NCBI GenBank assembly: GCA_023525715.1
Contig: CM042011.1
Coordinates: 1,116,001 to 1,180,000 of the forward strand
Direction: 5' to 3'
Origin: Cichorium intybus
Lineage: Eukaryota; Streptophyta; Magnoliopsida; Asterales; Asteraceae
Length of the DNA: 64,000 nt
Within the stretch, counting starts at the first letter, position 1; each line of letters opens with the position of its first letter. The notes under the pieces are model-generated. The model did not search any database, was not told where the DNA came from, and worked only from the letters and a program-made list of their open reading frames with translations. Made by a program: the position numbers and the translations under genes. Shown here piece by piece: positions 1-20,579 of this stretch.

Positions 1-748
1 ATACCTGAGAAGACAAGGAGGTGTACTTATGATGTTTTTCAGAAGTGCAAGCCATACGATTTCTATAGGAAAGATGATCCCATAGCAGCCAAGAATGGGT
101 TGACACACGTTGAAAAGATGTTCCGCACAAGTAAATGTGATGAGGCAGATAAAGTTGAGTTTGCAACGAATTTGTTAAAGGAGGATGCACAGTTTTGGTG
201 GGAGAACATGTGTATGGAGATAGGAGAAAGCTTGGCATATACCTTGAACTGGGAACACTTCAAATTGAAGTTCACCGAGTATTATTGTTCCAATAATGCT
301 ATGAAAGGAATAGAAGAAGAATTTTTGAAGTTACAGCAAGGGTCGAGAACGGTGCAACAATACACGTTGGATTTCAATGAGAAGGTGCGGTTTGCACAAC
401 ATCAAGTTGATACAAGGGAGCGTAAGATGGATCGTTACTTGTGGGGTTTAAAAAACGCAGATCCAAGAGTTTTTGCCGAGTTCCAGATATACTACCTTTC
501 AACAAGTTGCCGAGGTAGCAAGATCAAGAGAAAGGGAGTTGCAAAGATAGGAGGAGGCGAGAAGAACCGAAAGAGAAGTTGGAGGATCCAAGAGAAAATG
601 GGAAGGTAAAGCTGGAGATACTTCTCAGAGGTCTACTACCACGGGTTCTCAATTCCGTGGTGAACCCAAGAAGAATGAGGAGAGATGGTGTAAGAAATGT
701 AGACGAAAACACACTGGGGAGTGTGATTCCCGAACCCCACCCTCAGTT
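1..748 (+). pseudogene. gag: gag capsid region (retrotransposon Gag), broken
   Basis: Gag packages the element RNA into cytoplasmic particles. The plus frame starting before position 100 reads a typical plant Gypsy Gag core: a segment around an FWW-type tryptophan pair (LKEDAQFWWENM at about 175-210), then a WEHFKLKF stretch and a DFNEKVRFA stretch. Family resemblance fades near 490, where the frame appears shifted, and the linker to about 748 is basic and Ser/Arg-rich in changing frames. The N-terminus is off the window. The same core recurs in the second chromovirus at 37680-38160, which supports the assignment. Confidence 0.85.
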
Positions 749-861
749 TGTTTTCAATGTTGAAAGACGAGACATATGGCTCGTCAGTGTACTGAAAGTC
801 GTCCTGTCTGTTTTAATTGCGGAGAAAGCGGACATATTCGCCCAGATTGTCCGAAGATGAA
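749..861 (+). pseudogene. Two CCHC zinc knuckles of gag, first one with a stop
   Basis: Zinc knuckles of the form C-x2-C-x4-H-x4-C bind element RNA. The first knuckle begins at 749 (CFQC) and keeps its His and last Cys, but a TGA at 761-763 directly follows the second Cys. The second knuckle, CFNCGESGHIRPDC, is intact in the same frame. A further TGA at 923-925 separates this module from the protease. Confidence 0.85.
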
Positions 862-925
862 ATCCGAGTCACAAAGAGATTTTCAAAAGACCGGACGAGG
901 AGGAGGTCGAGATCGAGATGATTGA

Positions 926-1492
926 AGAGATAGGGGTGGCGGTCATGTGAAAACGCGAGCTTTTCAATTAACCGTCGACGAGGCTCGAGACCAAACCGAT
1001 GTTATCACATGTATCTTTCGCTTGAACTCTTCTCAAGCACGAGTACTTTTTGATTCCGATGCTTCCATGTCTTTTATATCGGAGTCCTTTGCTTCTAAAC
1101 TAAATGTTTCGTTAGTCGATTTATATGAGAAAGTGATAGTAGATGTAGCAGATGGGAGATGTGTTTTTGTAAAAAGTCATTACGAGCAGTGTCGGCTTGA
1201 GATCTATAGGGTTGTGTACCTTATTGATCTGAAGCTGATCACTAATCATGAGTTTGATGTAATAGTCGGGATGGATTGGATGGATGATAATAGAGGTCAA
1301 ATGGATTGTCATGAGAAAACACTTTCCATAAAGACACCGAGTGGTTCCCGAATTTTGATACGAGGTGAACGACGTTCCCGAAAAGTACCGATAATGTCAT
1401 TTGCAACAGCTAGGAGATATATGGAAAGAGGGGGTAAATTGATTATGGCACATGTGATTAGTGCCGAGACAAAACATTCCAAAATAGAATAA
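926..1492 (+). pseudogene. Retroviral-type aspartic protease with altered active site
   Basis: The frame contains the family's VLFDS motif and the downstream VGMDWM segment (about 1264-1281) that plant Gypsy proteases carry. The catalytic DSG triplet reads DSD (around 1051-1059), so the conserved glycine is lost and activity is unlikely. The frame ends at a TAA (1490-1492). The linker to RT continues in the same frame beyond it, which shows that the TAA is a mutation and not a natural end. Confidence 0.85.
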
Positions 1493-2275
1493 GTAGAAGT
1501 GGTTTGTGATTATCCTGATGTATTTCCTGAAGATCTTCCAGGCTTACCACCAAGTAGACAAGTTGAGTTTGTGATCGACGTGATACCAGGGGCAAAACCG
1601 GTAGCTCGACCACCGTATCGATTGGCACCTTCTGAGATGGAGGAATTAAAGAGACAGTTGTAAGAGTTATTGGAACTTGGGTTTATTCGTCCGAGTTCGT
1701 CTCCGTGGGGTGCGCCTATACTCTTTGTGAAAAAGAAAGATGGCTCTATGAGAATGTGTATAGATTATCGAGAGCTCAACAAGATCACTATAAAGAATCG
1801 TTACTCGTTGCCGAGGATTGATGATTTATTTGATCAACTACATGGGGCCACGTATTTTTCAAAGATCGATTTGAGATCCAACTATCATCAGTTGAGGGTT
1901 CAAGAAATTGATATTCCGAAGACGGCTTTTCGTACGAGGTATGGTCACTATGAGTTCTTAGTCATGCCATTCGGTTTGACTAATGCTCTAGCTGCCTTTA
2001 TAGATTTAATGAATCGGGTTTGTCGTCCTTTTCTCGATAAATTTGTAATTGTATTTATCGACGACATCCTGGTTTATTCAAAGAGTCGAGATGAGCACAG
2101 ATTTCATTTGCAACAAATGCTAGATCTTCTCCGAGACGAGAAATTATATGCAAAATTTTCAAAATGCGAGTTTTGGTTGCGGGAGATTCAGTTTCTCGGC
2201 CATGTGATAAATGAAGACGGTATAAAGGTAGACCTGACAAAGATCGAAGCTGTAATCAGTTTCTCGGCCATGTGA
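1493..2275 (+). pseudogene. Reverse transcriptase domain, broken
   Basis: The frame reads the LPGLPPSRQVEF linker, then after a TAA at 1661-1663 a nearly complete RT: LGFIRPSSSPWGAP, CIDYRELNKIT, the YGHYEFLVMPFGLTNA segment and the catalytic FIDDIL motif (the plant Gypsy version of the YxDD box). LGHVINEDGIKVD follows. The expected segment between RT and RNase H is missing. Instead a second copy of a 34-bp stretch (2188-2221 repeated at 2256-2289) brings in a TGA at 2273-2275. Confidence 0.93.
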
Positions 2276-2289
2276 TAAATGAAGACGGT
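2188..2289 (+). repeat. 34-bp direct duplication at the RT/RNase H junction
   Basis: The 34 bases at 2188-2221 are repeated exactly at 2256-2289, 68 bp downstream. The second copy replaces the codons that normally link RT to the connection/RNase H domain and introduces a stop. The second chromovirus (62570-62660) has the normal linker at this point, which shows what was lost. Confidence 0.95.
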
Positions 2290-2935
2290 TCGCAGCTTTT
2301 TGGGATTAGCGGGTTACTATCGGCGATTCGTTGAAAATTTTTCCCGAATCGCTACACCCCTAACCAAATTAACAAAGAAGGCGGAGAAGTTCAATTGGAC
2401 TGAGGCGCAACAGTCAGCATTTGAACAATTACGAGATAGTTTGTGTAAATCTCCGGTGTTAGCCTTACCGCAAGGCGGGGAAGATTTTGTTCTCTACAGC
2501 GATGGCTCTCTGAGCGGTCTTGGATGTGTCTTAATGCAAAGAGGACGAGTAATCGCTTATGCGTGTCGACAACTCAAGTCACATGAGAAAGTTTATCCGG
2601 TGCATGATTTAGAGTTGGCAGCGATAATCTTTGCATTGAAGATGTGGCGATACTATCTTTATGGCGTACGGTTTCAGATTTACACAGATCACAAAAGCCT
2701 GAAATATTTATTCGATCAAAAGGAGCTAAATATGAGACAAAGACGGTGGATGGATCTACTAAAAGATTATGATTGTGAAATACTTTACCATCCCGGTAAA
2801 GCTAACATGGTGGCGGAAGCTTTAAGCCGTAAAGAGCCGCATATTCGAGTCGTATCGGCTCGAATGGGGATTGTAAGTCGATTTCCGGAGGTGATACGTA
2901 GATGCCAAGGCGAAGCTAATGATTTGAAGAAATAG
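2279..2935 (+). pseudogene. RT connection and RNase H domain
   Basis: RNase H removes the RNA strand during reverse transcription. The frame carries VRSFLGLAGYYRRF (tether), a YSDGSLSGLG stretch with the first catalytic Asp, HDLELAAIIFALKMWRYYLYG, TDHKSLKYLFDQKELNMRQ and HPGKANMVAEALSRK. In the last motif the usual catalytic Asp of DALSRK is Glu. It ends at TAG 2933-2935, where the frame of an active element would run on into integrase. Confidence 0.93.
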
Positions 2936-3513
2936 AGGATGACTAGTTATGTGGAGAAACTGGTGGAAAATGCACAAGGAATCAAGACTTTCCAAGGGCG
3001 AGTTTGGGTTCCGAGACATGGCGAGGCGAGACAGTTATTGCTAGAGGATGCTCACTGTACTAGGTATTCGGTTCATCCTGGTAGTACACGGATGTATCAT
3101 AATCTAAAGCAGTATTACTGGTGGCCTGGTATGAAGCGAGATGTGGGATGATTTGTAGAGAACTGTTTGACATGTCTTCAGGTAAAATATAATCATCAAA
3201 AGCCGTATGGAGCAGTGCTACCATTGCCGGTACCAATGAAGAAATGGGATGAGATCACTATGGATTTCATCACAAAGTTGCCTCGAACTCCTCGAGGATA
3301 TGATTCTATATGTGTGATTATTGACAGGTTAACGAAGTCGGCTCATTTTATTCCAATCCAAGAAGATTATCAAGTGTCAAAGCTAGCTGAGATTTATACG
3401 AGAGAAGTAGTGAGACGACATGGAGTGCCAACTTCAATAATTTCTGATAGAGATAGTCGGTTCAATTCATATTTCTGCAGAGTTTCCAAAAGCATTTTGG
3501 TACAAAAGCCTTA
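2936..3513 (+). pseudogene. Integrase zinc-binding and catalytic core, frameshifted
   Basis: Integrase inserts the cDNA into the chromosome. The HHCC zinc-binding region is visible (HPGSTRMYHNLK, then YYWWPGMKRDV, a TGA at 3149-3151, then CLTCLQVK). The core follows with WDEITMDFI (first catalytic Asp) and IISDRDSRF (second Asp). Around 3470-3513 the frame shifts by an indel, so the segment before STAYHPQTDGQSE is read in another frame and ends at a TGA. Confidence 0.92.
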
Positions 3514-4341
3514 TTGAGTACTGCATATCATCCCCAGACTGATGGACAGTCGGAAAGGACGATACAAACACTTGAAGATATGCTACGAGTCTGCATCATT
3601 GATTTTGGAGGCAGTTGGGAAGATCATCTGCCTTTAGTGGAGTTTGCCTATAACAATACTTATCACTCCAGTATACAGATGGCACCTTTTGAAGCCTTAT
3701 ATGGTGCACCGTGTTGGACCCCGACTTGTTGGACAGAGACTGAAGAGAAACCATTGGCGGGACCAGATATTTTAGCCGAGACCGAAGAGAAGATACAAAA
3801 CATCCGTGAGCATATGCGAATAGCTCAGAACCGCCAAAAGCAATATGCAGATAAAAGGAGAAAACCATTAGAGTTCCATGTCGGGGACATGGTGATGTTG
3901 AAGGTATCCCCATGGAAGGGAGTGATCCGGTTTGGCAAACGAGGTAAATTAAGCCCACGATTCATAGGACCTTTCCAAGTCTTAGAGAGAATTGGAGCAG
4001 TCGCATATAAACTTGAGCTTCCAGATGAACTACGGGGTATCCACAATGTGTTCCATGTGTCACATCTCATAAAAACATTGCATGATAAATCTACTCGAGT
4101 ACCTTTAGCCGGAGTCCAATTAGATGAAAAATTGAGATACCAAGAGATGCCAGAACAAATATTGGATAGAAAGGTTAAAAAGTTACGAAACAAAGAGATT
4201 GGAATAGTAAAAGTGCAATGGCGACATCATAGAGGTACGGATGTCACTTGGGAAGCCGAGGAGGAGATGCGGTCAAAGTATCCCTTTTTGTTTCAAGAGA
4301 TTCCGAGGACGGAATCTTTTGAAGGGGGTAAGAACTTGTAA
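3514..4341 (+). pseudogene. Integrase C-terminus with chromodomain
   Basis: The frame is open for 275 codons. It begins with STAYHPQTDGQSER, containing the third catalytic residue (Glu), then FAYNNTYHSS, the GPF-like segment LSPRFIGPFQVLERIG, and PDELRGIHNVFHVSHLIK. The last ~60 residues (KVQWRHHRGTDVTWEAEEEM and the YPFLF end) form a chromodomain, the chromatin-targeting module that defines chromoviruses. The stop falls 3 bp into the predicted LTR, which begins at 4337, as is usual for this group. Confidence 0.93.
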
Positions 4342-4636
4342 TACCATATTATTAATTTATATAGATTTTGTGTTAATCTTAGTGTAATTAAGATTAAATA
4401 GGTTTCTATATGAGTTAGGATGGTTAAAAACCCAATTGAGTAAAGTTTGGACTTGTAAAATGTCAAATCAGAGCTATACGGGTCGTGTATGGCCACACTG
4501 GTCGTGTAGAAAGGCTTAAGAACCAAACAGTACCCTCTTTCAGGTCTACACGGGTCATGTAGCTCTTGTTCAAAAATTACCGAAGCGAGTTTGGGCCTCA
4601 CACGGGTCGTGTGAGGCTACACGGGTCGTGTGAGTC
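4337..4636 (+). repeat. Start of chromovirus 3' LTR with CG-rich palindromic words
   Basis: A purine-rich stretch (GAAGGGGGTAAGAA, about 4321-4334) looks like a polypurine tract and is followed by TGTAATACC, a usual chromovirus LTR start. The segment holds five versions of a word close to ACACGGGTCGTGT (about 4477-4634), two of them with palindromic flanks. The LTR is cut off near 4636, where a TIR element begins; its 3' end was not found. Confidence 0.7.
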
Positions 4637-4639
4637 TGT

Positions 4640-8289
<3,650 letters not shown>

Positions 8290-9055
8290 AATATGTGGTA
8301 TATTTATCATATGAATAATGTCATAAAAGTCATTAAGTTTGATAAAAATGTTTGACTTTATTTTTTACATATTTTTGGTTCATTAAAGCCCTTAAGTTTG
8401 ACACAAATGTTTAGTTTTACGTTTGTGGCATGTTATCAAAGGTTTCCAAGTTATCATAAAATGAATTTTGCAAAAAAAGCCTTTAAGTTTACAATTCTTT
8501 TACGTTTTTACCCTAAGTGTGTTTTACATTATATGTATTTATGAAACGAAAAAAATGTTTAATACATGAAATTACGTATTTATACAAAAAATTTCCATTA
8601 AACACCGTATTTATGTTTTCTTAAATGCTATTTATGTATATACATTTTTTGTCGGTTTATATGTTTTTAGAAAATGTTATTTATGTGTATACATTTTCTT
8701 ACGTTTTAAACCGTATAAAGCTGGAAAAAAATGTATACACGTAGATAAGATGTCTTTAAAAACATAAATACTCTGGTTAATGAAATATTATTTTGTATAT
8801 AAATACGTATTTTCATGTATTAAACATTTTTTATAAATATGTATAAAATAAAAAAAATTCTTAAGGTAAAAACGTAAAAAATTACAAATTTAATGATTTT
8901 TTGCGAATTTAATTTTATAATAACCTGGTAGCATATCAGAAAGATAAAATCAAATATTTCTATCAACCTTAAATATTTTAATAAACCAAAAATATATAAA
9001 TAAAACCAAATATTTTTCTCAAGCCTAAAAACTTTTATCAGTTTATGACTTATCC
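8290..9055. mobile_element. Foldback / MITE-like element with ~200-bp inverted arms
   Basis: The left arm (about 8310-8520) and right arm (about 8862-9052) are imperfect reverse complements over most of their length: the left reads AAGTCATTAAGTTTGATAAA and the right, inverted, has the same order of blocks (AGTTTGAC, TTTTGCAAA, ACGTTTTTA). The core (8555-8860) also folds back on itself around an ATGTATAC-rich centre. There is no ORF. This fits a non-autonomous TIR or foldback element. I could not fix a TSD with confidence. Confidence 0.6.
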
Positions 9056-9059
9056 TTTG

Positions 9060-10945
9060 CTATATTACTTTTTGTGTACATATGGATCGTTACATACACC
9101 ATCTTCACTAGCGTATTCCGCCGCCGTCATGAAACACGCGGCATGTTGAAATTAAAGAAGTTGCCAGAAAAGACTTAACAAATCCTACGTCAGAATAGTT
9201 GACTTACATAGTACGTACGGTACCTCAACTACGCATGCTTTCCCTCTACTACACTCTACTCCCTTGCTGTTCCTCATCTCACGTGGCATCCGCATGCCAT
9301 TGCCACTACTCTGCAGACTCAGCAAGATTCCATCTACGTGTCATATAACAGAAGTTGCCGTGAACCACTCAGGAGTGGTGCCTCCAACATTTGGGAGGCA
9401 AGCACGCCACGTAGGCGCCACGTAGATTTTGTTGACAACACCGGTTTTGTTGTGGTACTTAAGAGGTGGAACGTTGGCAACATATATTTTTTTTTAATTT
9501 AAAAAAAATCATATTTTAAATAAAAATAAAACATAACATATTTTAAATTAAAATAAAACACACCAAATACCATTTCATTAAAATAAAAAGACAAATAACA
9601 TAAAATCCTACGAAATTAAAAGTTTGAAATTTAAAATGAAATAAAGACGTCGCTACTTGAAAAAAATCTGATTGTTGGAGGGATTGTTGGAGGGATTTTT
9701 GGAAGATATTTTTTAAAATTCTTTTGAGCTCAAGAGACTAAGTTGTGTGTAAAAAATCTAATCCAATGTGTGTATATATATAGACTAAAGAGGGTGTTGA
9801 GTTAAAAAAAAAAGTAATTTTTTTTTTTAATTTTGGACCGTTTTCAACGGTCAAAGGTACCAAACTCGAGATATTCTAAAGAGAGAGAAACGGCAAAGTC
9901 ATGCCGCTCCACCCTTGCCGCTCATCCATGCCGCACTTGGGGGGCGGTGTTGCCGCCGGCAAAGCCTCTCCACGTCGGATGCCTCCGGCAAAAGCCCATC
10001 CACTCCGTGCAGCACCACTCATAGGGTGATAGGGAACATATCAATCTGTTTCCTAACTTCGTAACAATATTTGGACCCTCGTTTGATCAACTGATGCTCC
10101 ACCCGTTTTATTATTTTGTTTTGCTAAAATGTTTTATTTCTACCAAAACTGAAAAGTAATCAAGTTGTAGGTAAATCGTAAAATAGAAAAGGGGAAGTTC
10201 GTTCAAAGAGTCGAAAGTGGCTGAAAATCTACTCAAATACTTATAGAGGATATTAGTTAAATTAAGTATTATAAAAAAGTTGTTTAACGTAAATCATTTT
10301 ATCTTAAACATCTTATTCTGAAATGATAATTTGAAATCGGAGTTGAGATTCCGGAATAGTATTTTTATATAATTTTATGTTCGGAAATAAATATTATAAA
10401 TACAACTGTATTTATAAAAACATAATTTTTTAAATTTATCTTAGGTCATTTTTTTAATCTACCATTTTACTATCGCCTAAGGCCAAAGGGTATACACGCG
10501 GTATAGCCTCCGTCAAAGGCTATAACACCGCCAAAGGCATGTGAACACCACCCCCACTTAGCCGTGATGCGTCATAGGTGATAGGGCGTGATAGTGACCA
10601 CGCGTGTTAACGGATCTTTTGCCCGTTGAATTCGACCAAAAAAAAAAAGAAAAAAAGAAAAGAAAAAGCTATAACACCACTTGCTACCACACCCCCACTT
10701 TTGGTGTTAAAGGTGGTGGTGACGTGGCATCAATTTTTGGTGTTAACACCATTGCTATAACATGGGTACTTCCCATGGCCTAACATTTTATTATCATCAA
10801 ACATACATTAATTATTCATGATTTTCCACCTACCACTCAAATAATAAATTTCCACGTATCTCCATATTCACAATCTATTTAAATCAACGTAGATTCTAAC
10901 ATAATTCATTCCAAAAGTCTTTCAAAACATACTTCACAGCAAAAA
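9060..10945. other. Non-coding mosaic with GC-contrasting blocks
   Basis: GC-richer blocks at 9110-9440, 9830-10030 and 10480-10780 share words such as CCACGTAGGCGCCACGTAG, TATAACACC and GGTGTTAACACC, and lie in AT-rich DNA. The block at 10680-10780 is full of short inverted repeats. The pattern would suit a non-autonomous PIF/Harbinger-like element, but I see no certain termini. A 63-codon ORF at 9833-10024 lies in one block and has no recognisable features. Confidence 0.35.
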
Positions 10946-10949
10946 TTAT

Positions 10950-11758
10950 TAAGAGGCTATTTGACAGGATTTGAACTTTTAAGATCTAAAAATTTAAGAG
11001 GTCTGAACTTTTAATATCTGAAGTTTTAACGCGTTGTTTGGTTGGAACTTCTGAATTGTTGTCGTGAATACAAAAAATGACCATTTTACACTTCTGTATT
11101 ATTTCCTGTTGCATTAAATTTTAATAGGGCGGGGGATGAGTGAGTATGGGTGTAGGTGTGGTATAAGGCGGGGTGGGTGGGTGTGGAGTTGTGGGGGTGT
11201 GGTATGTGGCAGGGTGGATAAAGATGGGTGATATGGGTGGAGTAGGGTAGGGTGGGATGGGTGAGGCTGGGGGAGAATGGGTACAATAGGTGGGTGGGAT
11301 GGGGTGAGGGTGATGTGGACGAGTGGGGGTGAGTGGGGTAGTGTGTGGGTAGGGTGGGTAGGCTGGGGGTAGTGGGGTGGGGTAGGGGTGGGAGGGTGAG
11401 TGGGAGTGGCCGTGGGTGGGTAAGGGTAGGTAAGGGTGGGTGGTGGGTAGTGTGGGGGTGGGTGGGTAAGGTGGTGTACGGTTGGGGTGAGGTGGGTGGG
11501 TGGGTGTGGGAGTGGGTTAGTGGGGGTGAATGGGTGAGGTAGAGTATGGATGGGGTGTGGGTAGGGTAGGTGGGTGAGGTAGGGTAGGGTAGGGGTGGGT
11601 GGCTCTTAATTTTTTCGGACATAGTTTTATCTCTTAATTTTTAAGAGGCTTCTAATAAATTAAGAGGCTTTTATTTAGATGCTACCAAAAACAATGAATC
11701 TGAAAAACTAAAAAAGACTGCCTCATAATTTTTTTATTAAGAGGCTATCAAACATTAC
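10950..11758. mobile_element. Possible hAT-like MITE carrying a G-rich minisatellite
   Basis: The ends are loosely inverted: TTAAGAGGCTATTTGACAG on the left, and ATTAAGAGGCTATCAAACAT on the right, whose reverse complement reads ATGTTTGATAGCCTCTTAAT. Subterminal repeats of AAGAGGCTTNTAA and related words recur on both sides. This end structure resembles plant hAT-type MITEs (inference). No transposase frame is present. Confidence 0.4.
11128..11604. repeat. G-rich minisatellite (GGGTGGGT/GGGTAGGGT-like), ~480 bp
   Basis: The plus strand is made almost entirely of G3-5 runs separated by T, TA, TG or GA spacers, with almost no C. The unit is degenerate. Dozens of potential G-quadruplex cores overlap. 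The long minus-strand frame here (Pro/Thr/His/Ser-rich) is a by-product of the composition. Confidence 0.95.
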
Positions 11759-11912
11759 CTAAATCGTTATCTAAAAATGTCTTCCGGTTGGTTCAATTTC
11801 ATTCTCAACTCTAGACATCCTTCAACCTCCAACAATGAGCTAATGGCCTTACGAGAACTCTGAATCAATGATAAAGATGGTGAATACAAAGACAAGTAAA
11901 TAAATGGAGAAC

Positions 11913-12460
<548 letters not shown>

Positions 12461-12527
<67 letters not shown>
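12461..12527. repeat. (TA)n microsatellite, 67 bp
   Basis: A pure TA run that ends at the left terminus of the 12531-13145 TIR element. Confidence 0.97.

Positions 12528-13145
<618 letters not shown>

Positions 13146-13226
<81 letters not shown>
13146..13226. repeat. (TA)n microsatellite, 81 bp
   Basis: A TA run between the 615-bp TIR element and the 5' end of the plus-strand Helitron. Confidence 0.97.
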
Positions 13227-16030
<2,804 letters not shown>

Positions 16031-16096
16031 TTTTTTTCAATTTTTTTTTCCAAAATGACAGTTTTAGACCGTCTAAGGGATTTAAAAAAAATCAAT

Positions 16097-16140
16097 TTTT
16101 TTTCATATGCATATTTATATAAATATGCATATGAAAAAAA
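16097..16140. repeat. 44-bp perfect palindrome
   Basis: Every base pairs around the centre 16118/16119, with no loop. The core is CATATGCATATTTA and its inverse, with seven T and seven A at the ends. It can extrude as a cruciform or, if transcribed, form a hairpin. Confidence 0.95.
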
Positions 16141-16159
16141 TAAAAAAATGAAGTTACCT

Positions 16160-18124
16160 ACGCATGTAAGGTACTCCTAGCTACCATCTTTTTTCTACAT
16201 ACACTAATGAAGTTACCTACGCATGTAACTTCACCCATAGTATAGTGAGAAGACTCACCTGATCCCCAAAGCCCAACCGTGTTCCACACGTGCGTCTTCA
16301 GATCCCGACAGCGCAAATCTCTTATTAAGGATAAACTCCACTTAGAACTTCCTAAGTCTCAAACATGATAAACATCTAAGACCGGAATCCCAAATCCCCA
16401 AGTTTGACCAAAAGTCAAACTGGTCAAAAAGTCAACGGTCAAAGGTTAAAGTCAACAAAGTCAACAGGCACAGTTAGCGCCGCTAACTCCCCAAGTTAGC
16501 GTAGCTAACTATGAACAGTTCCAAAAGTCCATTAAGTTCTTAATCTATTCAGTCAATGTCTTAATCCTTCCAGGGACCTTCCAAACAGTCCCTAAGTCCA
16601 TAAAAATCCTAACTTTAACATTCTAACACCATCACACCAATTCAAGAACAAGATCTAAGTCTAAAATAGTCCAAACTAATCAAAATCACCAAAGAGAGTT
16701 TTGCTTACTCTCTAACCTATCCTAAAGGTTCTAAATCATGGATTTAAGGCATAAAGTTCTTGACTTTATCCTTCTCAAACATGGACAATCACCATAAGGG
16801 ACCATTACTCATTTAAATCCATAAAAACCCACTTAAATCATAACAATAACCATAAAAAGCATAAATATGAGAACTTGACTGACAATGGTCCAGAAAAATG
16901 CAGATTATTAAAGCTTTACTAAAGAGAAACAACTTGTAGCATCACCACCTTCCTTCAAGCATCAACAAGGCTTCAAAAATCCTTCCAAAGAGGCTAGAAA
17001 CACCAAAAACTCAACCAAGAAGTCTAGAGAAGGAAAATGGCGTTTTAGGGGATGAAAATACGAAAATGCGGCTGCCCCAGGGGTTATAACATCTTTAAAT
17101 ACGACCTGAGCATGAAAATATAGGGTTTTGGCCCAAAATCAGAAGTTTGCGTCGCTAACCCTAAAGTTAGCGTCGGTAACGACGATCGTGCAAACCCACA
17201 GACCAAGCCAGACATTAGCGTCGCTAACCATCACATTACCGTCGCTATATGTATAGTAGCGTCACTAATATACACATTAGCGGCGCTAATGGCTTTTTCC
17301 AGCTAACTTCCATAGTTAGCTTCTTTTCCTGTTGACTTGAACTCTTTAACACCCGAAACTTGAACTTCCTGTGATTAGGGTCTTATAACTCTCCCCCACT
17401 TAACGGGATTTTGTCCCCGAAATCCTTTCCTTACTTGCCATAACCGCGCACCATAAATTCAACCATTCTATGGGCATTTATATCCTTACATGACCGAAAC
17501 CAAAAAGATCTCACCACCAACTTCGACAAGATCGTGGTCATTTAAATCCTTACATGCTCGAAATTCCAAATTCGGAATACTTCGCCACAAAACTCCGAAA
17601 ATCGCAAACACCCGGTGGCGACTCATTCAATACCAAAATCCATACCCTACAACCCGAAAACAACACTAACCACACCTCGCCTAATCTGCGCCAACCCACC
17701 ACTCCAGACACACACCTCCGGAAATTCATACTAAGCCCCATGACTAACAAATCCAATCTTTCTCTGTCTTAGAAGACACTCAACTGCATGTCACCAACTA
17801 AGCTACTCAAACCACACACCGCCTTAATAATCCATAAGCACACTGTCCAAGAGCATCTAAACAACAAGATCCAAACACGCGATATACCACTCATGCACAG
17901 CCCATCAGGCTATTCCCGCACTCATCTTCATTCATGAAATCGCAGGGTTCCCCATTCCATTCAGCTCGCAACCGAATTCGCAGGCTTTTCCCTGTTTCAT
18001 CCATTTAGGTTCTCTGCTCTGCCCAGATCACGACTGGACTCACAGTCCTTCCCTGACTTGCCCTATTTAGGTTCTCTGCTCCGTCCAGCCTACAGTCGGA
18101 CTCACAGTCCTTCCATAATTCATT
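16160..18124 (-). mobile_element. Old minus-strand Gypsy LTR fragment plus 3' internal remnant
   Basis: Read on the minus strand, AGTGGGGGAGAG (a polypurine tract, plus 17389-17400) is followed at 17387 by TATAAGACCC, a Gypsy LTR start with TG mutated to TA. The LTR runs toward 16160, where it is truncated. It contains near-palindromes of GTTAGCGTCGCTAAC (16475-16512 and 17145-17300). The stretch 17401-18124 is upstream internal sequence without a readable frame, with a partial duplication of TTTAGGTTCTCTGCTC at 18005-18115. Confidence 0.6.

Positions 18125-20520
<2,396 letters not shown>

Positions 20521-20578
<58 letters not shown>
20521..20578. repeat. (TA)n microsatellite, 58 bp
   Basis: A pure TA run between F1 copy b and the CTAG end of the minus-strand Helitron. 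Confidence 0.97.

Positions 20579-20579
<1 letters not shown>

Larger units (their letters stand above)
1..4636 (+). mobile_element. Decayed Ty3/Gypsy chromovirus, 5'-truncated by window edge
   Basis: Homology to the family's proteins can be read in the order gag, zinc knuckles, protease, RT, RNase H, integrase, chromodomain, followed by the start of a 3' LTR at 4337. That order and the C-terminal chromodomain place it with plant chromoviruses (Tekay/Del-like by the look of the motifs; the lineage is inferred). The coding frame is broken by several stops (761-763, 923-925, 1490-1492, 1661-1663, 2273-2275, 2933-2935, 3149-3151) and by frameshifts near 490-600 and 3470-3515. The copy is therefore dead. 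The 5' LTR and N-terminal gag lie outside the window. Confidence 0.93.

Noticed and set aside
11086..11622. 178-codon minus frame rich in Pro, Thr, His and Ser
   Set aside because: A product of the G-rich minisatellite on the opposite strand; it has no domain and is repeat-driven.
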